From NCBI RefSeq assembly GCF_009905615.1, contig NZ_JAAAKW010000005.1:124001-188000 (forward strand): 64,000 nt of DNA, written 5' to 3'. Made by a program: the position numbers and the translations under genes. The stretch is from Pseudomonas sp. SLFW. Its GTDB lineage: Bacteria; Pseudomonadota; Gammaproteobacteria; Pseudomonadales; Pseudomonadaceae. Below, in pieces: positions 34,544 through 43,001 of this stretch (positions are counted from its first letter, which is position 1; every line of letters starts with the position of its first letter). The notes under the pieces are model-generated. The model had not been told where the DNA came from. It was given only the letters and a program-made list of their open reading frames with translations, and ran no database searches.

Positions 34544-34987
34544 ATGAACAAGGATCAAGCCGATTTCGAGGGCAGCTGCCACTGCGGCACGGTGCGCTTT
34601 CGCGTCCGACTCGCCGATGGACTGAACACCGCCCGTCGTTGCAACTGCTCGTACTGCCGGATGCGTGGCGCGGTCGCCGTGACCGCCCGTCAGGAAGACC
34701 TGCAGATCGTGACAGGCGAAGACGCCCTCACGCTGTACGAATTCAACACGCGCACGGCCAGGCATTACTTCTGCTCCAAGTGCGGCATCTACACCCACCA
34801 TCAACGCCGCTCCAACCCCACACAACTGGGGATCAATGCCGCGTGCCTGAGTGGCATCAGCCCGTTCGATTTTGCCGAGGTGCCGGTGAACGACGGGGTC
34901 AATCATCCTTCCGACAGAAAACGTGAAGGCGGGAGCGGCATTCTCGGGGTGTTGCGCTTTGAGCCGACGGAGGAAAAAGACCGCTAA
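34544..34987 (+). CDS. GFA-family (glutathione-dependent formaldehyde-activating-like) protein
   Basis: A 147-residue Mss4-like zinc-binding protein. Zinc cysteines are visible: GSCHCGTVRFRV, CNCSYCRMRG, FCSKCGIYTHH. These proteins bind zinc through a beta-tent fold. The formaldehyde-activating role is questionable for most members. AGGAAATGA precedes the start. Stand-alone gene. Confidence 0.9.
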   Translation: MNKDQADFEGSCHCGTVRFRVRLADGLNTARRCNCSYCRMRGAVAVTARQEDLQIVTGEDALTLYEFNTRTARHYFCSKCGIYTHHQRRSNPTQLGINAACLSGISPFDFAEVPVNDGVNHPSDRKREGGSGILGVLRFEPTEEKDR

Positions 34988-35041
34988 TAAAGGGTCTGAC
35001 TGTCGGACACATCCCGGCGCTGCCATCACCGGCTTGTATGA

Positions 35042-36070
35042 TCAGCCCTGACGGTATTCCTTCGTGGTCTTGCCGGTCCAGCGCTTGAAGGCACGCCTGA
35101 AGTTGGTGGGCTCCGAGAAACCGAGCAGTAGGGCAATGTCATCAGTGCTCATCACGGTCGTCTTCAAGTATTCGACCGCCAGTGAACAGCGCACGTCATC
35201 AACGATGGCAGCGAATGACGTGTCTTCCATCTGCAGCTTGCGGCGCAGGCTGCGGGTGGTCATGTGCAAATGCTCGGCCACCGCCTCCATGCTCGGAAAC
35301 TCTCCTGGCGTCTGCATCATCATCTGATAGACCTCTCCGGCAATGCCCGCCGACACCTTTGCCTGCCCGATCAATCGTTCACAGGTTTCCTGGAGCACGG
35401 TCGCGGTCAGGCGATGGGCAAGGTGCGGCTTCTGATCGAGAATCGCGCTGTCGTAATGCAGCTCGCATTGCGGGTGGTCGAACACGCACGGACACCCCAG
35501 ATAGTCGGGGTAGAGGTGGGCATAGGCGGGCGCGGGGTAGGAAAAGCAGGCTTTGGTCGGCGGGCAACTCTGGCCGAACACGTCTTGAAGATGAGTGACG
35601 TGCTGGGTGAATTGCTGCTCGATCCAGAACTGTTTGATTTCCCGGGACGGGCTCGGTGTAGAAGCATCGGGAAACGTCCACACCGCGCGGTCTTCGTATT
35701 CCTGCCATTCAATGGTCAGCGTCGGCGTGGCCAGCGCGTGGTATTTCACTCCCAGCCGAAAATAATCACGCAGTGACAGGCACGACATCAGCGCATATCC
35801 ATACATGCCGTAGGCAGACAAGTGCAGGCGTGCGCCAGTCTTGAACGGGGTGGCCGGGTCTTTGGACAGCGACACGGCATTGCCGCACACGGTCGCGTAT
35901 TGGCGGACCGAGGTGAGGGCAGTGGCGTCGTTGATCTGGTCTTCCGTTATGCCGCTGCCTTTCAAACTGTCGGCAGGGGCGATCCCTTGTTCTGCGAGGA
36001 CTTCCACCAACGCCGCAATCTTGTAAGGGGCATAGATGCGTTCGTTGAACAGCGGCAGTTTTCGTGACAT
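35042..36070 (-). CDS. AraC-family regulator with Arabinose_bd-type N domain
   Basis: A 342-residue regulator. The N-terminal ligand domain (about 20-205) is of the type found in OruR and related Pseudomonas regulators (FKTGARLHLSAYGMYGYALM then SCLSLRDY). The C-terminal AraC helix-turn-helix pair is at about 240-340 (MTTRSLRRKLQMEDTSFAAI and STDDIALLLGFSEPTNFRRA). Divergent from the BKACE-MFS-SDR operon with 159 bp between; it is the probable activator of that operon. Confidence 0.9.
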   Translation of the reverse strand: MSRKLPLFNERIYAPYKIAALVEVLAEQGIAPADSLKGSGITEDQINDATALTSVRQYATVCGNAVSLSKDPATPFKTGARLHLSAYGMYGYALMSCLSLRDYFRLGVKYHALATPTLTIEWQEYEDRAVWTFPDASTPSPSREIKQFWIEQQFTQHVTHLQDVFGQSCPPTKACFSYPAPAYAHLYPDYLGCPCVFDHPQCELHYDSAILDQKPHLAHRLTATVLQETCERLIGQAKVSAGIAGEVYQMMMQTPGEFPSMEAVAEHLHMTTRSLRRKLQMEDTSFAAIVDDVRCSLAVEYLKTTVMSTDDIALLLGFSEPTNFRRAFKRWTGKTTKEYRQG

Positions 36071-36229
36071 TCATGGGGCTCCGCTCAATGTCCTTCAGGG
36101 ATTCTTTAGTGTCCGGTAAGGATCTTACTGCGAATGCACAAACGCAATAAGCTGATCTCGACACGCGCCGCGCCTGCCTGACGTCATTCGCGATGGCGCA
36201 CACGCCAATAAAAACAAAGGTTGTCCTTC

Positions 36230-37171
36230 ATGAGCTCGCCGAACCGAAAGGTCATCATTTCCTGCGCGATCACTGGCGCTACGCACACGCCGTCGATGTC
36301 CGAGTACCTGCCCCTGACGCCCTCCGAGATCGAACGGCACGCCATCGAGGCCGCCGAGGCAGGCGCGGCGATTCTCCATCTGCACGCCCGAGACCCTGAA
36401 GACGGACGCCCCACACCCGATCCCGACGTGTTCGCCCGATTCGTACCCGCGATTGCCCGCGCCACCGACGCCGTCATCAATATCACCACGGGTGGCAGCA
36501 CTCGGATGACGCTGGCTGAACGTCTGGCGTATCCCCTGACGGCTCAACCGGAGCTGTGCTCGTTGAACATGGGCTCGATGAATTTCTCGATCCATCTGAT
36601 CGCCCGCAAGATTGCGTCCTGGACGTATGACTGGGAGCGTGAACACGTCGAGGGCATGGAAGATGTGGTGTTCAAGAACACGTTCAAGGACATCCGCCAA
36701 ATCATGCAGCAACTGGGCGAATGCGGCACGCGGTTCGAGTTCGAATGCTACGACGTCGGGCATCTCTACAACCTGGCGCATTTCGTCGAGCAAGGGCTGG
36801 TCAAGCCACCGCTGTTCATCCAGTCCTGCTTCGGGATTCTGGGTGGACTGGGTGCCGACCCGGAAAACATGCTGCTCATGCGCACCACGGCCGACCGGCT
36901 GTTCGGGCGCGAGAACTATGAGTTTTCAATCCTTGGCGCAGGGCGTCACCAGCTGCCTTTCGTGACCATGGGTGCGATCATGGGCGGCCATGTGCGGGTG
37001 GGCCTGGAAGACAGCATCTACCTCGCCAAAGGGGTCAAGGCCAAGACCAACGCCGAACAGGTGCGCAAGGTTCGGCACATTCTCGAGGAACTGTCATTCG
37101 AGATCGCCACCCCGCAGGAAGCCCGCCAGATGCTGGGCCTCAAGGGCCGTCAAAACGTGCACCTGCAGTGA
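36230..37171 (+). CDS. Beta-keto acid cleavage enzyme (BKACE, DUF849)
   Basis: A 313-residue zinc TIM-barrel enzyme that condenses a beta-keto acid with acetyl-CoA to give acetoacetate and a new acyl-CoA. Metal and catalytic residues are visible: IISCAITGATHTPSMSEYLP, ILHLHARDPEDGRPTPD (HxH motif), FECYDVGHLYN (E and H) and GHVRVGLEDSIYL. Substrate-pocket residues differ among subgroups (dehydrocarnitine, 3-keto-5-aminohexanoate and others), so I do not assign a substrate. First gene of an operon with MFS and SDR; AraC divergent. Confidence 0.9.
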   Translation: MSSPNRKVIISCAITGATHTPSMSEYLPLTPSEIERHAIEAAEAGAAILHLHARDPEDGRPTPDPDVFARFVPAIARATDAVINITTGGSTRMTLAERLAYPLTAQPELCSLNMGSMNFSIHLIARKIASWTYDWEREHVEGMEDVVFKNTFKDIRQIMQQLGECGTRFEFECYDVGHLYNLAHFVEQGLVKPPLFIQSCFGILGGLGADPENMLLMRTTADRLFGRENYEFSILGAGRHQLPFVTMGAIMGGHVRVGLEDSIYLAKGVKAKTNAEQVRKVRHILEELSFEIATPQEARQMLGLKGRQNVHLQ

Positions 37172-37223
37172 TGCAACGCGGCCAGACTATCGAGCAGTCA
37201 GAACAACAAGAAGAGGTTTGATC

Positions 37224-38564
37224 ATGACGGTCATGTCCAACGCTGCGCAGCTCCATGCGCTCGCGACCCGGCGAGCGATGGTTCGATTGATACCGTTGAT
37301 GTGCGCCATTTATTTTATGTCCTACCTGGACCGCACCAACGTTGCACTGGCGAAGGCGGCGCTCAATGCTGACCTGGGGATCAGCGCGGCGGCGTTCGGA
37401 CTGGGCGCGGGCATCTTTTTCATCGGCTACGCCTTGCTCGAAGTCCCCAGCAATCTGCTCGCCCACCGCATCGGGCCACGACGCTGGATTGCCAGGATTG
37501 CAGTGACTTGGGGCGTGCTGTCTTCTGCGATGATGTTCGTGCAGGGCGAGGCGTCGTTTTACCTGCTGCGGGTGCTGCTGGGCATTGCCGAGGCCGGTCT
37601 GTTTCCGGCCTTGATGTACATGGTGACCCTGTGGTTCGCGCCCAAGGACCGCGGCATCGCCATCGGCTGGATTTACATCGCCCCGGCGCTGGCGCTGGTC
37701 ATTGGCAACCCGATCGGCGGCGCGTTGATGCGGCTGGACGGGGTGAGCGGTTTGCACGGCTGGCAATGGATGTTTTTGCTGGAAGGCCTGCCGAGTGTGG
37801 TGGTTGGCGTGATTCTCTGGTTCAAATTGCCGGACCGGCCACGGGATGCGCGCTGGCTGAATGCGGCGCAGGCGCAATCGCTGGAGACCCACGCGCTGTT
37901 GCCGGGGCAGGGTGAGCCTCATCGCTATTCCGGGCAGTGGATGAAGGCATTGACGCGGCCGACCACGATCCTCATCGGCCTGATTTACTTCCTTAACCAA
38001 GTAGCGTTCGTGGGCCTCGTGTTCTTCACGCCGTCGATCATCCAACAGATGCAGATCACCTCGCCACTCACCGTGGGCCTGTTGTCCAGCAGCGTCGGCT
38101 TCGGTTTTCTCGCGGGGGTTCTGGTGTTGCCGAGGGTGCATCGCGCCGTGGATCGCGACACGTATTGCCTGAGTCTGTTCACTGTGGGGCTGATCGCCAG
38201 TTCAGTGGCGTTCACCCTGATTGATGACGCGATAATCCGCATTGCGCTGTTCACGGCCACGTCATTCTTCGCCGGTGGCGTGCTGCCGACTTATTGGGCC
38301 ATCGCGATGAAACGGCTGCAGGGCATCGAAGCGGCGGCCGGGCTGGCCTTCATCAACACGCTCGGTTTGCTGGGTGGTTTCGTCGGCCCGTTTCTGTTTG
38401 GTCTGGCGGAGAAGGCATCGGGACTCAGTTCATCCGGCTTTTTTGTGATCGTGGCCGCCGCCGTGCTCGGCTTGCTCCTCGTACCCTTGTTGGGCATGGC
38501 GATCAGCGCGCAAGCGGGTCGCCCGTTGACTGAACCTGCTATTGAAGGAAGGGAAGCGCTGTGA
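37224..38564 (+). CDS. MFS transporter, anion:cation symporter (ACS) type
   Basis: A 446-residue, 12-helix importer. Signature: MCAIYFMSYLDRTNVALAKA, GYALLEVPSNLLAHRIGPRR and RVLLGIAEAGLFPALMYMVT, typical of the ACS branch (tartrate, phthalate, hexuronate and similar organic anions). ATG 37224 with AAGAGG upstream; an open extension before it overlaps the BKACE gene out of frame. It probably imports the substrate of the BKACE operon. Confidence 0.9.
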   Translation: MTVMSNAAQLHALATRRAMVRLIPLMCAIYFMSYLDRTNVALAKAALNADLGISAAAFGLGAGIFFIGYALLEVPSNLLAHRIGPRRWIARIAVTWGVLSSAMMFVQGEASFYLLRVLLGIAEAGLFPALMYMVTLWFAPKDRGIAIGWIYIAPALALVIGNPIGGALMRLDGVSGLHGWQWMFLLEGLPSVVVGVILWFKLPDRPRDARWLNAAQAQSLETHALLPGQGEPHRYSGQWMKALTRPTTILIGLIYFLNQVAFVGLVFFTPSIIQQMQITSPLTVGLLSSSVGFGFLAGVLVLPRVHRAVDRDTYCLSLFTVGLIASSVAFTLIDDAIIRIALFTATSFFAGGVLPTYWAIAMKRLQGIEAAAGLAFINTLGLLGGFVGPFLFGLAEKASGLSSSGFFVIVAAAVLGLLLVPLLGMAISAQAGRPLTEPAIEGREAL

Positions 38565-39352
38565 AGATTGTCGATTTGCTCAAACCGCCCGCGGGTCTGA
38601 AAGTTTTGATCACCGGGGGCGCCGCTGGAATCGGTGCGGTCATTGCCAGGGCCTTCCATGAAGTCGAGGCCCAGGTGTATATCTGCGACATCGACGGCGA
38701 GGCCGTGGAACGGATGAAGCGCGAACACCCTGGCTTACGGGGCAGCGTGGCGGATGTTGGCGTCCGGCACGACGTGGACCGCATGATGGACGAGGCGACG
38801 TCATCGCTCGGTGGCGTGGACGTGCTGGTCAACAATGCCGGCATCGCAGGCCCCACCGGCAACCTTGAGGATCTGGATCCGGACGCGTGGGAGCACACCG
38901 TCTCGACCAACCTCAACAGTCAGTATTACGTGCTGCGCAAGGCTGTGCCCTGGCTGAAAAATTCAAACTGCAACCCCCATATCATCGCCATGTCTTCGGT
39001 TGCCGGTCGCCTTGGTTATCCCTTCAGAACGCCTTACGCCTCCACCAAATGGGCGATCGTCGGGCTCATGAAATCGCTGACCGGCGAACTGGGGCCAGAC
39101 AACGTCCGGGTCAACGCCATCTTGCCGGGCGTGGTGACGGGCGAGCGCATGAACCGGGTCATCGATGCGCGGGCGCAGACGCTGGGGATCGGCTTCGACG
39201 CGATGCGGGACCAGTATCTGGAAAAGATTTCCCTGCGCCGCATGGTGACCATGGAAGACGTCGCAGCCATGGCGCTGTTCCTTTCCTCTCCCGCTGCCGT
39301 CAACATCAGCGGCCAGGCGATCAGCGTGGACGGGAACGTCGAATACCTGTGA
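38561..39352 (+). CDS. Short-chain dehydrogenase/reductase
   Basis: A 263-residue classical SDR. Cofactor motif LITGGAAGIGAVIARAF, NNAGIAG, catalytic S in MSSVAGRLGYPF and YxxxK in YASTKWAIVG. The GTG start overlaps the MFS stop by 4 bp (GTGA) with GGAAGGGAAG ahead, so it is coupled to the operon. It probably oxidises a hydroxy acid to the beta-keto acid cleaved by the BKACE enzyme, an inference from operon order. Confidence 0.9.
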   Translation: MKIVDLLKPPAGLKVLITGGAAGIGAVIARAFHEVEAQVYICDIDGEAVERMKREHPGLRGSVADVGVRHDVDRMMDEATSSLGGVDVLVNNAGIAGPTGNLEDLDPDAWEHTVSTNLNSQYYVLRKAVPWLKNSNCNPHIIAMSSVAGRLGYPFRTPYASTKWAIVGLMKSLTGELGPDNVRVNAILPGVVTGERMNRVIDARAQTLGIGFDAMRDQYLEKISLRRMVTMEDVAAMALFLSSPAAVNISGQAISVDGNVEYL

Positions 39353-39373
39353 GCGTACCCCGCTAGCCAAGGG

Positions 39374-39757
39374 CTAAGCCAACTGCTGCTCAATCGTCTT
39401 GCTCAACGGCGTCTCGACGTCGCCGGTGTGCAGGGTGTCCATCGGCTCGATCAGCACGATCCAGCATTCCTCGTCGGCCACCGGGTTGTGCATCACGCCT
39501 TTGGGCACGACGTGGATCGACCCGGCGGGTAACTGGGAGACGCGGCCCCCTTCGTATTCGATTTTCAGGTGGCCGCGCAGGACGTAGAACAGTTCGTCCT
39601 GTTCCGCGTGGTTGTGCCAGACGAATTGCCCCAGCAATTTCGCTACTTTGACGTATTGGTTGTTCACCTGCGCCACGACCTTCGGCGACCAGTGTTCGGT
39701 GATGTCGTCGAAGCAGGCATTCAGGTCGAAGGATTCGGCAAACGGCAGGCTGAGCAT
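39374..39757 (-). CDS. Cupin-domain protein
   Basis: A 127-residue single-domain cupin. Metal-binding motif QFVWHNHAEQDELFYVLRGH and second motif GSIHVVPKGVMHNPVADEEC. Function unknown; it might be an isomerase, a dioxygenase or a ligand-binding protein. ATG 39757 with GGAG 7 bases ahead; 2 bp after the LysE gene stop, so co-transcribed. Confidence 0.86.
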   Translation of the reverse strand: MLSLPFAESFDLNACFDDITEHWSPKVVAQVNNQYVKVAKLLGQFVWHNHAEQDELFYVLRGHLKIEYEGGRVSQLPAGSIHVVPKGVMHNPVADEECWIVLIEPMDTLHTGDVETPLSKTIEQQLA

Positions 39758-39759
39758 GG

Positions 39760-40362
39760 TCAACTCCAGGTGGGAATGATGGACAAAACGAGCAGGGCGG
39801 CCATGGCCAGGTTAAACAGCCGCCAGTGACGTGAGGTGCGCAATAGCCGCGCCAGCAGCACGCCGAGCCAGCACCAGAGGATCAGCGAGGCACACGCGGC
39901 GAGGCCGAACGACACGCCCAATAACGCTGCGAACCCGGCAGGGTGGGTCGCCAACGGCGAAAACGCGGCGGCCGCGCTGACGGTCATGGCCCAGCTTTTC
40001 GGGTTCAACAAGAGAAGCGGAATGGCGTTGGTAAAACCCAGCGGCTCATCCGATCCGGCGTCAGGCCCTGCACCTGTGGAAGGTGCGCCGCTGCGGGCGA
40101 TGCGCCACGCCAGCCACAGCAGATAGGCTGAGCCCGTGACCTTGACCGCGAGTTCCAGTCCGGGTGCTTGAGCGATCAGGTTGCCGAGGCCGAACGCGGC
40201 GATCGTGGCGACAAACGCCAGGCTGAAGGCGATCCCGAGGATCAGCGGCAGGGAACGGCTTAAACCGAATCGCGCACCGGAGGCGGTGGCAAGGGATGTC
40301 GCGCCGCCGGGAGACAGTGTCGAGGCGGCGACGAACAGAAACAGCGGCAACAGCGTGGGCAT
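39760..40362 (-). CDS. LysE/RhtB-family amino-acid exporter
   Basis: A 200-residue membrane exporter with about six helices. The family start is visible as LLPLFLFVAASTLSPGGATSL, then GIAFSLAFVATIAAFGLG and LLLNPKSWAMTVSAAAAF. ATG 40362 with AAAGG upstream. Operon with the cupin gene; divergent from a LysR gene, which resembles the ArgP-LysE arrangement. Exported compound unknown. Confidence 0.9.
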   Translation of the reverse strand: MPTLLPLFLFVAASTLSPGGATSLATASGARFGLSRSLPLILGIAFSLAFVATIAAFGLGNLIAQAPGLELAVKVTGSAYLLWLAWRIARSGAPSTGAGPDAGSDEPLGFTNAIPLLLLNPKSWAMTVSAAAAFSPLATHPAGFAALLGVSFGLAACASLILWCWLGVLLARLLRTSRHWRLFNLAMAALLVLSIIPTWS

Positions 40363-40465
40363 TGGCCTTTCATCCGTCAGTTGAATGCCGCCGACAGTAC
40401 GGCTGGCTCGCGGATTAGAAAATCGAATATCTTTAATGCCTGACATTACTGATCGTAATCCCACC

Positions 40466-41350
40466 ATGACCCGAAACCTCGACCTCAGCCTGATCCGCAC
40501 CTTCGTCGTTGTCGCCGATCACGGCAGCATGACGGCCGCCGCCAATGCGCTTTTCATGACCCAGGGCGCGGTCAGCCAGCAGGTGAAGCGCCTCGAAGAA
40601 ACCCTCGGCTGCCAGTTGCTGATTCGCAAACCCCGGCAATTGGAGCTGTCGCAACAGGGCGAGCTGTTTCTGGCCAAGGCCCGGCAGTTGCTGCAATTGA
40701 ACGACGACATCTGGGCGGACACCGTCGAAGGGCCGATTCGCGGGCATCTGCGGGTTGGCGCACCGCCTGATCTCATCACTTCGCTGGCACCGGCCATGAA
40801 AGCGTTTACCGACGCCCACCCGCTGGTGGAGTTGTCGTTGAAATGCGAGCCGTCGCCGGTGCTGCACGAAGCCATCGACAACGGTCATCTCGACGTGGCG
40901 CTGATCGAATACCTCACCCCCAACGCCCAAGGTCGGGTGATTCGCACCGAGCCGCTGGTGTGGGTGGGAAGTCGCACCAGCGAGGTCTGGAAAACCCGGC
41001 CGTTGCCGCTGTCACTGGTGGATGAGCGCTGCGTGTTTCGCCCATTGGTGTTGGGCGCGCTGGCGAAGGAGGGGATTGCCTGGCGGACCGTGTTCGAGAA
41101 CGGCAGTTTCGAAGCCACCGCGTCCACCGTGCGGGTCGGTCTGGCGATTACCGCATGGCTGGCGTCCACTGTGCCGGAGGACCTGAAAGTGTTGCCGGAC
41201 GACATCGGGTTGCCCGAACTGCCCGCGTTCGCGATTTGCCTGCGCTTGCCTGCAACCGTTCAGCCGGTGGCCGAGGCGTTCGCGCAGTGCCTGTTGGACA
41301 GCTTGCCCCACGAAGACATCGAGCGGATCGAAGAACCGGCAATGGCCTGA
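40466..41350 (+). CDS. LysR-family transcriptional regulator
   Basis: A 294-residue LTTR with helix-turn-helix FVVVADHGSMTAAANALFMT and QGAVSQQVKRLEETLGCQLL. The effector domain begins GHLRVGAPPDLITSLAPAM. Divergent from LysE-cupin (104 bp), its likely target. Other starts at 40436 or 40385 are possible; none has a good ribosome binding site. Confidence 0.9.
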   Translation: MTRNLDLSLIRTFVVVADHGSMTAAANALFMTQGAVSQQVKRLEETLGCQLLIRKPRQLELSQQGELFLAKARQLLQLNDDIWADTVEGPIRGHLRVGAPPDLITSLAPAMKAFTDAHPLVELSLKCEPSPVLHEAIDNGHLDVALIEYLTPNAQGRVIRTEPLVWVGSRTSEVWKTRPLPLSLVDERCVFRPLVLGALAKEGIAWRTVFENGSFEATASTVRVGLAITAWLASTVPEDLKVLPDDIGLPELPAFAICLRLPATVQPVAEAFAQCLLDSLPHEDIERIEEPAMA

Positions 41351-41376
41351 TCGCTCAGGTCACTGCCGGGACAGTT

Positions 41377-42123
41377 TTAGCGCAGGCCGCCCGACACGAC
41401 GAGCAGTTCGCCGGTCACCCAACGCGATGCATCCGAGGCGAGGAAGGTCGCCACGTCCGCGATGTCATCCGGTTGCCCGGCACGGCCCAGCGGGGTCAGG
41501 GCCACGAAATGTTTCTCCATGTCGGAACCGGTGATGCCGCCCGCGTGGGTGCCTTCAGTCTCGGTGTAGCCGGGGTTGATGGCGTTGACGCGAATCTTGC
41601 GCGGCGCCAGTTCGTTGGCCAGCACGCCGGTGATGGCGTCCACGGCGCCCTTGGTGCCGGTGTAGATGGCACTGGTGGCTGGGGACAGCGAGGTGACGCT
41701 GGAGCTGATGTTGATCACGCTCGACCCTTCGCCCAAGTGTTTGGACGCCGCCTGCGTCACCAGCAACAAGCCGAGGACGTTGGTGTTGAACTGGCGGTGA
41801 AACTCGTCTTCGGTGATCTCTTCCAGCGGCGAAAACGCATAAACGCCGGAGTTGTTGACCAGGATATCGAGGCGCCCGTAAGCGTCGATGGCGGTTTGCA
41901 CGAACTTCTGCGCATCGGCCGCCTTGGTGACGTCGCCGCCGACCACAGTGGCCTTGCCGCCGCTTTCAACGATCTTCGCCGCCACGGCTTCCGCCGCTGA
42001 CTGAGCGCTGGCGTAGGTCACCACCACCGCCGCGCCTTCAGCGGCCAGCGCCTTGGCAATGGCCGCGCCGATGCCTTTGGAAGCGCCGGTGACGAGTGCA
42101 ACTTTTCCTTCTAACTGAGCCAT
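41377..42123 (-). CDS. SDR, 3-oxoacyl-ACP-reductase-like
   Basis: A 248-residue NAD(P)-dependent SDR: VTGASKGIGAAIAKALA, NNSGVYAFSPLEE, S in NISSSVTSLSP, YTGTKGAVDA (Y-x3-K). The family includes FabG-like enzymes of unknown substrate. A candidate Rrf2 operator lies about 160 bp upstream, and the Rrf2 gene is just beyond on the same strand. Confidence 0.9.
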   Translation of the reverse strand: MAQLEGKVALVTGASKGIGAAIAKALAAEGAAVVVTYASAQSAAEAVAAKIVESGGKATVVGGDVTKAADAQKFVQTAIDAYGRLDILVNNSGVYAFSPLEEITEDEFHRQFNTNVLGLLLVTQAASKHLGEGSSVINISSSVTSLSPATSAIYTGTKGAVDAITGVLANELAPRKIRVNAINPGYTETEGTHAGGITGSDMEKHFVALTPLGRAGQPDDIADVATFLASDASRWVTGELLVVSGGLR

Positions 42124-42281
42124 GATGTTCTCGCATCTGAATGAAGCATTTAGGGAATGAAGCGACTGCGTTGGCCTCGTGGCCGTGTGGCCTCGGAGTG
42201 CCGGGTGAAATCGAAAGGGGTCGTCAATGGCGGTCTATGCGTGAATCCCAGATCTGACGCTCCTGAAAAAAAATGAGAAAT

Positions 42282-42304
42282 ATTGTGCGTTCAAAGACAA
42301 CAAT
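42282..42304. promoter_or_regulatory. Candidate Rrf2 operator upstream of the SDR gene
   Basis: ATTGT-N13-ACAAT, the same arms and spacing as the site at 42746-42768 next to the Rrf2 start. It lies between the Rrf2 stop and the SDR start. Confidence 0.5.
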
Positions 42305-42319
42305 TAGCGGCAAAAAAAA

Positions 42320-42745
42320 TCACGGACCGTCTTCGATGGCGGTCACGATTTGAGAGAGGGTGTGTTGCGCAAGGCCCTGTTCGAATGACGTTTGCGCGCT
42401 GCACAGCACGCCTTCGAGGCAGCCTTTGATATTGCGACTGACGTGACAGCCCTCGGCGACGGCATACCCGTGGACCACATAGGCCTTGGGCGCGTCGCTG
42501 GCGTTGTAAATGTCGAGCAGGGTGATCTCAGTGGCGGGTCGCGCCAGCATGCAGGACCCCGTCTTGCCTCGGGTGGTGGTGACCAGACCGGCCTTGGCCA
42601 GCTTGGAAATCACCCGACGCACGAAGCTGGGGTCGGCATTGACGCTGCTGGCCAGATCGGACGAACGCGTCGGCTCGCCGGGGCGGACCGCCAGCGAAGC
42701 CATGATGTGCGAAGCGACTGAGAACTGAACGTTGGGCTGAGGCAT
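42320..42745 (-). CDS. Rrf2-family transcriptional regulator
   Basis: A 141-residue Rrf2 protein. The winged helix is SSDLASSVNADPSFVRRVIS followed by KLAKAGLVTTTRGKTG. Cysteines at 65, 100, 109 and 115 (GCHVSRNIKGCLEGVLCS) include a possible cluster of three, but the CX8CX5C spacing differs from IscR/NsrR, so an iron-sulfur cluster or a thiol switch is open. A perfect palindrome (42746-42768) abuts its start codon, indicating autorepression, and a second copy precedes the SDR gene. Confidence 0.88.
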   Translation of the reverse strand: MPQPNVQFSVASHIMASLAVRPGEPTRSSDLASSVNADPSFVRRVISKLAKAGLVTTTRGKTGSCMLARPATEITLLDIYNASDAPKAYVVHGYAVAEGCHVSRNIKGCLEGVLCSAQTSFEQGLAQHTLSQIVTAIEDGP

Positions 42746-42768
42746 ATTGTGAAACTAATCGTCACAAT
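42746..42768. promoter_or_regulatory. Palindromic operator at the Rrf2 start
   Basis: ATTGTGA, nine bases, TCACAAT: perfect 7-base arms adjacent to the start codon (42745). The ATTGT-N13-ACAAT core matches 42282-42304 exactly in arms and spacing. Confidence 0.65.
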
Positions 42769-42858
42769 TCTGTTTGTCAACTGAGGATGGTGGGCTGCGC
42801 CAAACGGGCTGCGTTTGAAACCTTGGGTGTTTCAAGTACAGCGCGTATGCCGAGTTTA

Positions 42859-42955
42859 CTGCCGCTGCGCGGCAGGAATCCAGACAACTCAAAATCCGGT
42901 TGCGCGCACAGTCCTGTGGGAGCTGGCTTGCCTGCGATCTGCCGCGCAGCGGCAG
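42859..42955. repeat. REP-type inverted pair
   Basis: CTGCCGCTGCGCGGCAG (42859-42875) is repeated as its exact reverse complement at 42939-42955. Between them TGTGGGAGCTGGCTTGCCTG (42915 on) starts a REP element of Pseudomonas type. Confidence 0.75.
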
Positions 42956-43001
42956 CAAAACCGGTGCATGCAATGGCGCTGGCACGGCGCAGGGGGCGGC
43001 T

